A stretch of DNA of 61,736 bases, from assembly GCA_900543085.1 (NCBI GenBank), contig UQQF01000009.1:1-61736 (forward strand), read 5' to 3'. The DNA comes from an uncultured Eubacteriales bacterium. Lineage in GTDB: Bacteria > Bacillota > Clostridia > Oscillospirales > Oscillospiraceae. Position numbers and translations under genes: made by a program. The notes under the pieces are model-generated. The model had not been told where the DNA came from, made no database searches, and was given only the letters and a program-made list of their open reading frames with translations. Of the stretch, positions 1 through 7,337 are shown piece by piece (the stretch's first letter is position 1; the number at the start of each line of letters is the position of its first letter).

Positions 1-231
1 TTCCGCTGCTCCTCCTCTCCCACGAAGTGCATTCTGCGCTTCGTGGGTTCCCAGCGGCCGATGGGGACCGGCGCTGCGCTTCGCGCCTCAGTTGTCCGCC
101 AAAGGCGGACAATTCGACACTGCGCTCCGCGAAATGTATTTTCGGCGACGTACACGCCGCCGCCGAAAATGATTGCAGTCCCTTTCGCGCCCATAGGGCG
201 CGAAACTCTGCGAGGCTTTTTCGACAAGCTG
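1..231 (+). repeat. Dispersed structured repeat, copy 1 (cut by window start)
   Basis: Intergenic, no credible gene. The sequence is a series of hairpins: a CACGAAG/CTTCGTG stem (about 21-46), TTGTCCGCC/GGCGGACAA (about 93-113), ATTTTCGGCG/CGCCGAAAAT (about 137-170) and TTTCGCGCCC/GGGCGCGAAA (about 183-205), ending in CTCTGCGAGGCTTTTTCGAC. Related copies lie near 44.3, 49.2 and 61.7 kb, with a diverged one near 26.5 kb. The first bases continue a module whose 5' half is seen at the other end of the window. Function unknown. Confidence 0.8.
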
Positions 232-260
232 AAGCACCGATCCGAAGATCGGTGCTTTTT
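232..260 (+). terminator. Rho-independent terminator
   Basis: An 11-bp perfect stem AAGCACCGATC/GATCGGTGCTT with a CGAA tetraloop is followed by TTT on the plus strand. It would stop plus-strand transcription coming through the repeat, and lies just beyond the stop codon of the minus-strand HxlR gene. Confidence 0.7.
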
Positions 261-274
261 CGTTTGCGCCGGCG

Positions 275-607
275 TCACAGCCGGTTGCGGTCGCCCCACT
301 CGCACATGGCGTCCAGGATGGGTATGAGTGACTTCCCGCGCCCGGTCAGGCTGTATTCCACCTTCGGCGGTATCTGCGGGTACTCCTCCCGGTGCACCAG
401 CCGGTCGCTCTCCAGCTCCTTGAGCGTGGAGCTGAGCGTCTTGAAGGATATCCCGCCTATGTACTTCTTCATCTCGTTGAAGCGCACTACGCCGAACTCC
501 ATCAGCGTGTAGAGTATCGTCATCTTGTACTTGCCGTTTATCAGCGACAGCGTGTAGCTGAAGCCGGTCGTGCTCAGGCTCTCGTCGGATATGCAGCGGT
601 TCGTCAT
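275..607 (-). CDS. HxlR-family winged-helix transcriptional regulator
   Basis: This 110-aa protein has the usual length and layout of HxlR regulators, small DNA-binding proteins that often sense thiol or electrophile stress. After a short N-terminus, residues about 18-100 form the winged helix, with LINGKYKMTILYTL, then FNEMKKYIGGISFKTLSSTL for the recognition region and a wing followed by the typical TGRGKSLIPIL stretch. It is transcribed divergently from an FMN-dependent reductase, the usual arrangement in which an HxlR protein controls its neighbour. The 128-bp intergenic region holds AAGTA/TACTT half-sites that could be its operator. The only cysteine is near the N-terminus (residue 5). 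The inducer is unknown. Confidence 0.93.
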   Translation of the reverse strand: MTNRCISDESLSTTGFSYTLSLINGKYKMTILYTLMEFGVVRFNEMKKYIGGISFKTLSSTLKELESDRLVHREEYPQIPPKVEYSLTGRGKSLIPILDAMCEWGDRNRL

Positions 608-652
608 GCTTTCACTTCCCTTTAGGTAAGTATATAACTCAAATGTGCGTAC

Positions 653-680
653 TTGTATTATTACATATTACTGCTATGAT
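653..680 (+). promoter_or_regulatory. Promoter of the FMN reductase gene
   Basis: TTGTAT (653-658) and TATGAT (675-680) are separated by 16 bp, with TG just upstream of the -10 (extended -10). AAGTAT near 627-632 and GTACTT near 649-654 form an imperfect inverted repeat overlapping the -35, a plausible HxlR operator. Confidence 0.5.
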
Positions 681-735
681 TGTAGTATCACAAGGGGCGA
701 AAGTCAACCGCCTTTTAAAGCAGGAGGAATGAGCA

Positions 736-1281
736 ATGAGCAAGAAAATAGTGGTAATAACAGGCTCCCCGCGCAAAAACGGCAACAGTCAGGCCATGAC
801 CGAGGCCTTCATCAAGACCGCCGAGGCCAGGGGGCACAGCGTCAGGCGCTATGACGCCGCGGAGATGGAGCTGGGCGGCTGCCGCGCGTGTCAGACCTGC
901 TTCAGCACCGGGAACGCCTGCACCTTCGACGACGGCTTCAACACGATGGCGCCCGACATACTCGCCGCCGACGTCGTCGTGTTCACGATGCCCGTGTACT
1001 GGTACTCCATTCCCGCGCAGATAAAGTGCGTTATAGACAAGCTCTACTCCTTCTGCGTCGCGGGCAGGGACGTTGGCGGAAAGGAGTGCGCGCTGATAGC
1101 CTGCTGCGAGGAGGAGGACATGAGCGTGCTCGACGGCGTGCGCGTGCCCATCGAGCGCTCTGCCGCCCTTCTCGGCTGGCGCATGGCCGGCGAGGTGCTC
1201 ATCCCCGGCGTGCTGAACGAGGGCGACATCGCCAAGACAGACGGTGTCGAGCGCGCAGCCGCGCTCGCGGAGAGCCTGTGA
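736..1281 (+). CDS. NADPH-dependent FMN reductase / iron-sulfur flavoprotein family
   Basis: Flavodoxin-fold reductase of 181 aa. The FMN phosphate-binding loop GSPRKNGNS lies at residues 10-18, and a cysteine cluster (Cys49, 52, 55, 62; CRACQTCF) matches the compact cluster of archaeal/clostridial iron-sulfur flavoproteins, so it may carry an Fe-S cluster as well as FMN. TMPVYWYSIPAQIK is the conserved flavin-contact region. An AGGAGG site lies 8 nt before the ATG. It is divergent from the HxlR regulator that probably controls it. Such proteins reduce quinones, metals or other small electron acceptors; the true substrate cannot be read from sequence. Confidence 0.9.
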   Translation: MSKKIVVITGSPRKNGNSQAMTEAFIKTAEARGHSVRRYDAAEMELGGCRACQTCFSTGNACTFDDGFNTMAPDILAADVVVFTMPVYWYSIPAQIKCVIDKLYSFCVAGRDVGGKECALIACCEEEDMSVLDGVRVPIERSAALLGWRMAGEVLIPGVLNEGDIAKTDGVERAAALAESL

Positions 1282-1384
1282 CGTCCGGCTCCGCCACGGC
1301 GCGAGCCGCGCTCACACCGCTCGCGGACATACAACAGCGTTGCCGGAGCACAGCCCATCGGCTTGCTCCGGCAACATTCATGCG

Positions 1385-1708
1385 TTACGCTTCCATATAC
1401 AGCTCCAGGATAGCCCCGTCCTTCCAGACGAAGGCCAGCTTGTCGCCCTTTTCATTTGCATCCATGGGTCCGCATATGACGGAATCGGCGTCGTCGATGT
1501 ACTTTTGCAGGTCGTCTACCTTATACGCCACGTGCGGATTGCGGTGGAGCACCTCCGGGAATGGAGTGCCCTCCTCAAATTTGAGGTACTCGATCTTGTA
1601 GTCGTAGTCGTCCACATTGCTGACCCAGAAGCCCGCGCCCTCATTGTGGATCATACCGGGCTTCTTATTGGTGATGGGAATCCCGATGTGCATGTATTCA
1701 GCGGACAT
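1385..1708 (-). CDS. VOC-superfamily (glyoxalase/bleomycin-resistance fold) protein
   Basis: A 107-aa single-module VOC protein. The N-terminus (MHIGIPITNKK) and the C-terminal strand ending in DGAILELYMEA fit the paired beta-alpha-beta-beta-beta units, in which His/Glu residues can bind a divalent metal; the final Glu of ELY is in the place of the usual metal ligand. It lies downstream of lsrF on the same strand with a 68-nt gap and has its own ribosome site, so it may be the last gene of the dhaL-dhaK-lsrF operon. Small VOC proteins act as lyases, isomerases or binding proteins. No substrate is assigned. Confidence 0.8.
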   Translation of the reverse strand: MSAEYMHIGIPITNKKPGMIHNEGAGFWVSNVDDYDYKIEYLKFEEGTPFPEVLHRNPHVAYKVDDLQKYIDDADSVICGPMDANEKGDKLAFVWKDGAILELYMEA

Positions 1709-1776
1709 AAGTATCTCCTCCTAGATGCTCCTGTACCGGCCGGCGGCATACGTGCCGCCCGGCTCCCGGCGCAGGG

Positions 1777-2661
1777 CTATTTGCTGTGCTTTATCTCCTG
1801 ATAGACCTCGAAGGCCTGGGCGGGCGTGTAGCCCTCATGCACCACCTTGCCTATGGCCTGAGCCATGCCCTCCGGGCAGTCGGACTGGAAGATGTTGCGC
1901 CCCATGTCCACGCCGTGCGCGCCGTCGCGTATGGCCTTGTACGCCATCTCCAGCGCGTCGGGCTCGGGCAGCTTTTTGCCGCCGGCTATCACTATGGGCA
2001 CCGGGCAGGCGGCCGCGACGCGCTCAAAGCCGTCGCAGTAATAGCTCTTGACTATGTTGGCGCCGTTTTCGGCCAGGACGCGGGTGGCCAGCAGGAAGAA
2101 CTTTTCGGTTCGCTCCATGTCCTTGCCCACCGCGACGACGCCCAGCGTCGGAATGCCGTAGCCGGTGGCCGTGTCGACCGTGCGGGCGAGCAGCTCCAGC
2201 GAGCGGCTCTCGCCCGGCGCGCCTATGAAGGTCTGCACCGCCACGCAGTCGGCGCCGGTGCGTATGGCGTTGGCCATGTCGCAGGCGATGCCCCCGCCGT
2301 TGGACATGTCGTCGTAGAGCACGGTGGAGTCATACGTCACGCGCACGCACCTGGCCACGCGCGCCGCCGGGGATATGCAGGTGCGGAAGATGCCGCGCGT
2401 GCCCATAAGCACGTCTACATGGGGTATCAGCGGCGGTATCGCCACGTCGATGCGCTCCAGCCCGGACGTAGGTCCCATGATGTAGCCGTGGTCGAAGGCC
2501 AGCATGACCGTGTTGCCGGACTTGGAATTAAAGATGCGGGCGAGGCGGCTTTTCATGCCGAAATCACAGTTGGCGGCGCCTTTTACGTAAAAGTCCTCCT
2601 GAGCCGCGGGCACGTCCAGGTGGTAGTTGTGGGCGGCCTTGTTTCCGATGTTGTCCGCCAT
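1777..2661 (-). CDS. lsrF: LsrF-like 3-hydroxy-5-phosphonooxypentane-2,4-dione thiolase / class I aldolase
   Basis: This 294-aa protein follows LsrF of enteric bacteria almost throughout: KSRLARIFN near 37, VMLAFDHGY (52-60), VGKDMER (178-184), Lys205 in the NIVKSYY strand at the Schiff-base/active-site lysine position, VIAGGKKLPE (224-233) and VDMGRNIFQS (251-260). LsrF transfers an acetyl group from phosphorylated AI-2 breakdown product to CoA, giving dihydroxyacetone phosphate and acetyl-CoA. Here it follows dhaL and dhaK with a 3-nt gap, so it is probably co-translated with a dihydroxyacetone-type kinase. No lsrK, lsrG or lsrACDB is present, so the physiological substrate may be another phosphorylated ketose. 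Confidence 0.9.
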   Translation of the reverse strand: MADNIGNKAAHNYHLDVPAAQEDFYVKGAANCDFGMKSRLARIFNSKSGNTVMLAFDHGYIMGPTSGLERIDVAIPPLIPHVDVLMGTRGIFRTCISPAARVARCVRVTYDSTVLYDDMSNGGGIACDMANAIRTGADCVAVQTFIGAPGESRSLELLARTVDTATGYGIPTLGVVAVGKDMERTEKFFLLATRVLAENGANIVKSYYCDGFERVAAACPVPIVIAGGKKLPEPDALEMAYKAIRDGAHGVDMGRNIFQSDCPEGMAQAIGKVVHEGYTPAQAFEVYQEIKHSK

Positions 2662-2664
2662 GCC

Positions 2665-3663
2665 TTACTCCTTGCTGTACGCGGGGGTGTGGCAGGAGGT
2701 GTTCCACAGGCGGAGCGTCTCGTCGTCCCACTTGGCTATGTTCATCTGGAAGCCGCCGGCCTCCTGCACGGTCAGTATCTCTCCGACCATGCTGGCCACG
2801 ACCTCGACGCCCTTGGCGCGCAGGAATTCAACGGTGTCCTTGAACAGCACCAGCATCTCCATCATGGTGGTGGCGCCGCAGCCGTTTATCATGACGAAGG
2901 CCTTGTCCCCGGCCGTCAGGCCGAGCTTGGAGCTGAGCGCTCCGGCCACGGTGGCGACGGTGTCCCTGGCGGACATCATGGGCACGCGCACTCCGCCGCC
3001 CTCGCCGTGCTGGCCGGCGCCTATCTCCATCATGTCCGTCTCGCCGAGGTCGCCGAAGGGCATCCCGTTCTGCGGGTGCGTGGCGTCGGTGGACTTGACG
3101 GTGATGGAGGCCATGTTGTCGGCGTAGTGCTGGGCGATCTCGGCCACCTCGTCGAGGCTCTTGCCCTCGCGGGCGGCAGCGGCGGCGACGTGGTAGAGGG
3201 CGACCGCGCCCGCGAGACCGCGCTTGTTGTCCTCGCCGTTGGGGTCGTACTGTATTTCCTCGCCGGTCACGACCTGGCGGAAGTTGAGCCCGGCCTTCTG
3301 AGCCAGCTTTATGGCCTGCTTGCCCGCGAGCTGGTCGCCGGCGTAGTTGAGCGTCAGCAGCAGCACGCCGTGACCCTTGTCGGCGCGCTTCATGGCCTCG
3401 AACACCAGCTTGGCGTTGGGTGCGGCAAAGATGTCGCCCACAGCCTGGACGTCCAGCATGCCCTTGCCGACGAAGCCGGCCTGCGCGGGCTCGTGCCCGG
3501 AGCCGCCGTAGGTGACGATGGTCACGCGGTCCGCGTTCTCCAGATCCTTGCTTATAACCAGATGCCCGTCGACGGTCAGGATGTCGGGATAGGCCAGACC
3601 CAGGCCGACAAGCTCCTCGTCGGTGATGGTCTCGGGGGCGTTGATAAACTTCTTCATTTTCAT
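2665..3663 (-). CDS. dhaK: Dihydroxyacetone kinase subunit DhaK
   Basis: Substrate-binding subunit of a two-component dihydroxyacetone kinase, 332 aa from the chosen ATG. That start has AGGTGG 8 nt upstream; a GTG 12 nt earlier is less likely. Key residues are intact: GGSGHEP (53-59, His57), Asp110 in NYAGD, and the covalent substrate-binding His219 in GAGQHGEGG. Family members usually read GMGIHGEPG, so the pocket is slightly altered. It lies between dhaL and lsrF. No DhaM phosphotransferase gene is nearby, so the kinase may be ATP-dependent, as in DhaK/DhaL pairs from sugar-alcohol pathways. Confidence 0.93.
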   Translation of the reverse strand: MKMKKFINAPETITDEELVGLGLAYPDILTVDGHLVISKDLENADRVTIVTYGGSGHEPAQAGFVGKGMLDVQAVGDIFAAPNAKLVFEAMKRADKGHGVLLLTLNYAGDQLAGKQAIKLAQKAGLNFRQVVTGEEIQYDPNGEDNKRGLAGAVALYHVAAAAAREGKSLDEVAEIAQHYADNMASITVKSTDATHPQNGMPFGDLGETDMMEIGAGQHGEGGGVRVPMMSARDTVATVAGALSSKLGLTAGDKAFVMINGCGATTMMEMLVLFKDTVEFLRAKGVEVVASMVGEILTVQEAGGFQMNIAKWDDETLRLWNTSCHTPAYSKE

Positions 3664-3692
3664 AGTCGATACCACCTGTTCAGTATTTTATT

Positions 3693-4298
3693 TCACTCGG
3701 CGAGCCCGCGGAAAAAGTATGCCATGGACACCGCCCCGGCGTCGGGCGTGCCTATGGTCTGCTCCCCATAGCTCTTTGCCCTGCCGAACTTGGATACGAA
3801 GTTCCTGGAGTTGTCCGCGCCGGCCTCGGCCGCGGCCGCGGCGGCGGCAAACAGACCGGCCTCATCGCCGCCCTCATAGGCTTCTATCGCCTCCGTGGCG
3901 GGTATAAGCGCGTCCATCATGGTCTTGTCGCCCACTTTGGCGCCGGATATGTCCTCCAGCGCCTCGAGCGCTCCGCTGAACACGGCCTTCAGGCCGGGGA
4001 CGTCTATCTCCCCGCCGTCCGGCGCGCACTCCTGCATACCGTCCAGCCAGGTGTTCCACAGCGGCACGGCGCTGCCGCCGTTGAGCTCCATGACGGCCAT
4101 GGCCGCGTCGTCCAGCATGGACTTGACGCCCCCCTCGGACGCCTCGACGGCGGCGTAGACCGCTCCGGCTATCTTGCTCATGGTCAGGCCGTGGTCGGCG
4201 TCTCCGAAGCGGGCGTCTATGTCGCTCAGCTCCTGTTCGGCCGCGGTGACCGCCGCGCAGGCGTTTTTCAGCCTGAGCGCGAACTCGGCTTTGGTCAC
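3693..4298 (-). CDS. dhaL: Dihydroxyacetone kinase ADP/ATP-binding subunit DhaL
   Basis: Nucleotide-binding subunit, 201 aa. The magnesium-binding aspartates are in DARFGDADHGLTM (residues 28-40), a near-exact match to DhaL. The glycine loop reads GGSAVPLWNTW rather than the usual GG(A/T)SGPLYG, and the C-terminal motif is TPDAGAVS instead of DPGA. These changes suggest a divergent DhaL-like kinase that may serve another keto-sugar. It is the first gene of the operon, 30 nt before dhaK, and has a good promoter with an operator-like palindrome upstream. Confidence 0.9.
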   Translation of the reverse strand: MTKAEFALRLKNACAAVTAAEQELSDIDARFGDADHGLTMSKIAGAVYAAVEASEGGVKSMLDDAAMAVMELNGGSAVPLWNTWLDGMQECAPDGGEIDVPGLKAVFSGALEALEDISGAKVGDKTMMDALIPATEAIEAYEGGDEAGLFAAAAAAAEAGADNSRNFVSKFGRAKSYGEQTIGTPDAGAVSMAYFFRGLAE

Positions 4299-4357
4299 TG
4301 CTTTGTACCTCCTCTCCCGGCACGGGCGATCGGCCGCCCGTGCTCGGATGCAGCTTT

Positions 4358-4403
4358 GTTACATTCGTAACTACACGTTATCACACTCGGTTACGTATGT
4401 CAA
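4358..4403 (-). promoter_or_regulatory. Promoter and candidate operator of the dhaL-dhaK-lsrF operon
   Basis: On the minus strand TTGACA (4398-4403) and TAACGT (4375-4380) are separated by 17 bp. A palindrome GTTAC-attc-GTAAC (4358-4371) lies just downstream of the -10, and another CGTAAC half-site lies in the spacer. The adjacent LsrR-type protein is the obvious candidate ligand. The assignment is by inspection only. Confidence 0.55.
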
Positions 4404-4466
4404 TGGCCAAAGACAATTCCCCTATAATGAACAAAAACCCGCCGAATCACTTGTCAGAACAGCACA

Positions 4467-4507
4467 AACCCCGCCCCTGGAGATGCTCGGATCTCCGGGG
4501 GCGGGGT
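4467..4507 (-). terminator. Terminator of the LsrR-like regulator gene
   Basis: A long GC stem AACCCCGCCCCTGGAGAT/ATCTCCGGGGGCGGGGTT lies just past the regulator's stop codon, followed on the minus strand by TTTGTGCTGTT. It insulates the regulator from the dhaL promoter. Confidence 0.7.
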
Positions 4508-4519
4508 TACATATGTTAA

Positions 4520-5452
4520 TCAGTGTTCCAAAAGCTCCTCGATCACCTCGGAGCGCGCGACTATCTGAGTGAAGAAGCCGGACTTCAGCGCGCCGCGCAC
4601 GGCCTTGTGGCTCGTGTTTGCGGAGCATACGCCTATGATGTTCGGGCAGCGCTTGAGCACATCGACCGGCACCTGTATGGCGAAGTCCTGATCCGACTGT
4701 ATGACGTAGCCGTCCTCGTTGAAGTAGTATATCAGCATTCTGCCGCAGGCTCTGCGCTGCTGCAGCAGGCTGCCGTAGCGCACCAGGGAGGCGAAGTCGG
4801 GGCTGGAGGGGTAGTCGCCTATGTTGACCAGCGCCGTGTCCAGCAGCTCCCACTCGCGGTAGATGCGGCGGTACACCTCGGTCGAGCAGAGCACCTCCTT
4901 CTCCTCCAGGCTCTCCGGGAGAGCCGGGAGATAGAGAAAGTGCGGCGTTGCGCCCAGCTGCTGCGCCATCAGGCGTATGTTCTCGTTGGACTGGTAGTTG
5001 CGGGCCGGGATGCTCGCGTTCCCGACCAGCGGGCATATATCCGTGACGGTGCTGTCCACCTGGGGATTCTGCTCCAGCCAGCTCACGATCTGACCGATAA
5101 GGTATCCCCAGCCGACGCCGAGGCGCCTGCTGCCCAGAAGCTGCAAAAGCTGCAGCGCGCCCTGCGAGAGCAGGCGGTTCACCTCGTCGTTGTCGCCGCT
5201 GTCCTCGACGAGCACTCCGCCCTGGATGGTGCTGATGCTCCTCAGCCTGTCCAGCAGTCTGGCCGCCTTGGTCTCCGGGTCATGGACGGTTATCTCGACC
5301 ACGCCCAGCTCGCGCGCTTCCGCCAGCAGGCGGCTGACCATCGGGCGGGAGATGCCCAGCTCGCGGGCTATGTCGCTCTGCCTCTGATCCTCCAGATAAT
5401 AGCGGCGCGCCACATAGGCCAGCCGCTTTCGTTTATCCTGACTGATATTCAA
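4520..5452 (-). CDS. SorC/DeoR-type (LsrR-like) sugar-sensing transcriptional regulator
   Basis: With the TTG start at 5450-5452 (AGAGAGGA 7 nt upstream) the protein has 310 aa, close to the 317 of LsrR. Residues about 20-45 (YYLEDQRQSDIARELGIS...) are the SorC/LsrR helix-turn-helix. The rest is the sugar-phosphate sensor domain, with VGWGYLIGQIV, ICPLVGNAS and NIGDYPSS stretches. Upstream in-frame sequence is not conserved-looking. The gene is on the same strand as, and upstream of, dhaL-dhaK-lsrF, with a terminator between. The effector is probably a phosphorylated sugar made or consumed by the DhaKL/LsrF enzymes. Confidence 0.9.
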   Translation of the reverse strand: MNISQDKRKRLAYVARRYYLEDQRQSDIARELGISRPMVSRLLAEARELGVVEITVHDPETKAARLLDRLRSISTIQGGVLVEDSGDNDEVNRLLSQGALQLLQLLGSRRLGVGWGYLIGQIVSWLEQNPQVDSTVTDICPLVGNASIPARNYQSNENIRLMAQQLGATPHFLYLPALPESLEEKEVLCSTEVYRRIYREWELLDTALVNIGDYPSSPDFASLVRYGSLLQQRRACGRMLIYYFNEDGYVIQSDQDFAIQVPVDVLKRCPNIIGVCSANTSHKAVRGALKSGFFTQIVARSEVIEELLEH

Positions 5453-5646
5453 AGAGTCATCCTCTCTATACGCATAAATAGAGCCGGCAGCGCGCGTCCC
5501 CCATGGGATGCACATTTGTAACTTCCCGACCCGTACACAGTATATAGGATGCTCCCCGAAAAAGCAAGGCCAAAGCGACGGCGCCCGCACCGAACCGGGC
5601 GCTCAGGGCGCAGAGAAAGTTTTGCAGGCAGTGTTGACAAGTAAAC

Positions 5647-6006
5647 TTGGCAAGGCAAGCGGGGGAGTTAACTATAGACAAGGAAAAGATTTTGAAAGAG
5701 GCCAGGCAGGAGGGCATGCTGGGCGTGGACGAGGGTACGAAGCACGCAAAGACCCAGGGCTATTTGCTGGGCAAAGCGGCGTTTGTCGCGGCGTATGTTG
5801 TGATAGCACTTTTCAGCGTAATCACCTCCAGCGAGCTGAACGCCGGCGTAACGGCGATGTTCGTGGCGTCGCTCACCGGAGAGGCCTTCGCAGGGTGGAG
5901 GCAGTCCGGGAAAAAGGTGTACGCGGTTCTGGCGATCACAGGCGCGGTCACGACGGTGCTGGCTCTTGTGGTCACGGTCTGCGATATGTACGGGGCGCAA
6001 ATATGA
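5647..6006 (+). CDS. Small membrane protein of DUF6442-like type, paired with an XRE regulator
   Basis: The body has an acidic/basic N-terminal helix (DKEKILKEARQEG), two hydrophobic segments (about KAAFVAAYVVIALFSVITS and VYAVLAITGAVTTVLALVVTV) and a short loop, typical of small clostridial membrane proteins encoded next to XRE regulators. The start is uncertain. A TTG at 5647 is the first usual start codon, but the good GGGGGAG site lies 6 nt before an ATA codon (ATAGACAAGGAA) where relatives would begin with a Met-Asp/Asn-Lys-Glu sequence. The stop overlaps the regulator start by 4 nt. The function of this membrane/XRE pair is unknown. Confidence 0.7.
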   Translation: MARQAGELTIDKEKILKEARQEGMLGVDEGTKHAKTQGYLLGKAAFVAAYVVIALFSVITSSELNAGVTAMFVASLTGEAFAGWRQSGKKVYAVLAITGAVTTVLALVVTVCDMYGAQI

Positions 6007-6215
6007 GCAAGCGGCTGATACTGAAAAACCGTTTGAAGGAGGCGCGGCAGGCAAAGGGGCTGTCACAGGCGGCTCTGGCCGAAATGGTCGGCGTCTCGAG
6101 GAACACGATAAGCTCCATTGAAACCGGACAATTCAGCCCGACCGCCAAGCTCGCTCTGATACTCTGCATCGCACTGGACAAGAAATTTGAAGACCTGTTC
6201 TATTTCGACCTCTGA
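6003..6215 (+). CDS. XRE-family helix-turn-helix regulator
   Basis: Small DNA-binding protein of 70 aa consisting almost entirely of a Cro/C1-type HTH: NRLKEARQAKGLSQAALAEM followed by VGVSRNTISSIETGQ as recognition helix, and ending KFEDLFYFDL, the signature tail of the YgzD-like XRE group. The ATG overlaps the stop of the membrane protein (ATGA), implying translational coupling. In such pairs the regulator and membrane protein form one unit, whose signal is unknown. Confidence 0.92.
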   Translation: MSKRLILKNRLKEARQAKGLSQAALAEMVGVSRNTISSIETGQFSPTAKLALILCIALDKKFEDLFYFDL

Positions 6216-6339
6216 ACCCCCGGCGCGGAGCTGTGGGAGCGCTGGTTCAGTCGCGATCGGTCGGACAAGTTTGTTGCCTTATCACAATTTAGCAGCTCAT
6301 GTTGTTTGGTTTAACGAAGACTGCGGTTTAAGATTGTAA

Positions 6340-6345
6340 TATAAT
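6340..6345 (+). promoter_or_regulatory. -10 box upstream of the first SDR gene
   Basis: TATAAT lies in an AT-rich stretch 49 nt before the ATG. No convincing -35 is seen at 17 bp, so this promoter may need an activator, for example the nearby PucR protein. Confidence 0.35.
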
Positions 6346-6393
6346 TAACACATCCAAGTTGGAAACCTCATTCAACAGAAAGGGTGTTGTAAA

Positions 6394-7281
6394 ATGAAAG
6401 ATTGGACCAACAAGGTAGCAGGCATCACCGGCGCGGCTTGCGGTATTGGCAAGGCTTTCGCTCAGTATGCTGCCCAGCAGGGTATGCGTCTCGCTCTTAT
6501 CGACATTGACGACCGCGTTGAGGACGTCAAGAAGGAGTGCGAAGCTCTCGGTTCCCCCAAGGTTGTCGCCATCAAGGTCGACGTCACCGAGTACGAGCAG
6601 GTGCGCATGAGCGTGAAGCGCATCATGAACGAGTTCGGCCAGATCGACGTCTTTTTCAGCAATGCCGGCGTCGGCGGCGCAGGAACCCTTGTCAACATTC
6701 CTCCTCAGGACTGGCAGTGGATTACCTCCGCCAACTATCTCGCCATGGCCTACTACGCCATCGAGGTAGTGCCCATCATGAAGGAGCAGGGCACCGAGGC
6801 CTACTTCCTGATAACCGGCTCCATCGGCAGCCTGCAGCCGGGCCTGCGCATCCAGTCCGCCTACACCGCCTCCAAGCACGCCGCCCTCAGCCTCGCCGAG
6901 AGCATCAAGGACTACGCCGACTACTTTGCTCCCAATATCGGCGTCACGGCCTTCTGCCCCATGTATGTCAACACCGAGATATATGACAGCGAGCGCTGCC
7001 GTCCCGAGCGCTTCAAGAAGCCCTACGACCCGTTCTACGCCACCGCGGACTACAACGACTACAAGGCCAACTTTGAGAAGCGCATCAAGGAAACGGGCTT
7101 CAATCCCCGCTTCGTCGGCCCGCGCCTCTTCCGCGCCATGGAGGACAAGCAGCTTTATGTCCATCCGCACATCGACACTCACCAGATGATCCGCGACCGC
7201 TTTGCCCGCATCGAGGCAGACCTTCGCAAGGACGAGGAGCTCGACGCCGAGTTCAAGGCTCTCGAGGGCTACGACGACTAA
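6394..7281 (+). CDS. Short-chain dehydrogenase/reductase (SDR)
   Basis: NAD(P)-dependent SDR of 295 aa. The dinucleotide motif TGAACGIG is at residues 12-19, NAG at 90-92, the catalytic serine in LITGSIGS (about 143) and the YxxxK pair at Tyr157/Lys161 (YTASKHAA). The C-terminal 60 residues are longer than in classical 250-aa SDRs and rich in charged residues. Asp at the end of beta-2 (LIDIDD) suggests NAD rather than NADP. It is a single-gene unit ended by a strong terminator, beside the PucR regulator and the Old Yellow Enzyme gene, so it probably oxidises or reduces a hydroxyl/keto group of the same substrate. Confidence 0.92.
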   Translation: MKDWTNKVAGITGAACGIGKAFAQYAAQQGMRLALIDIDDRVEDVKKECEALGSPKVVAIKVDVTEYEQVRMSVKRIMNEFGQIDVFFSNAGVGGAGTLVNIPPQDWQWITSANYLAMAYYAIEVVPIMKEQGTEAYFLITGSIGSLQPGLRIQSAYTASKHAALSLAESIKDYADYFAPNIGVTAFCPMYVNTEIYDSERCRPERFKKPYDPFYATADYNDYKANFEKRIKETGFNPRFVGPRLFRAMEDKQLYVHPHIDTHQMIRDRFARIEADLRKDEELDAEFKALEGYDD

Positions 7282-7291
7282 AAGATATACG

Positions 7292-7337
7292 AATAAACAG
7301 TTTCCGTCTGCCGCACGGCAGACGGAAACTGTTTATT
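7292..7337. terminator. Bidirectional terminator between SDR and PucR genes
   Basis: Perfect 22-bp inverted repeat around a 2-nt centre, flanked by A- and T-rich arms (AATAAACAG.../...CTGTTTATT). It serves both the plus-strand SDR gene and the minus-strand PucR gene, whose TAA stop is inside the stem. Confidence 0.85.

Noticed and set aside
1786..3771. Long plus-strand open frame (661 codons) opposite lsrF and dhaK
   Set aside because: It is antisense to three well-supported genes, has histidine/valine/glycine-rich low-complexity translation with no domain, and arises from GC-rich codon bias.
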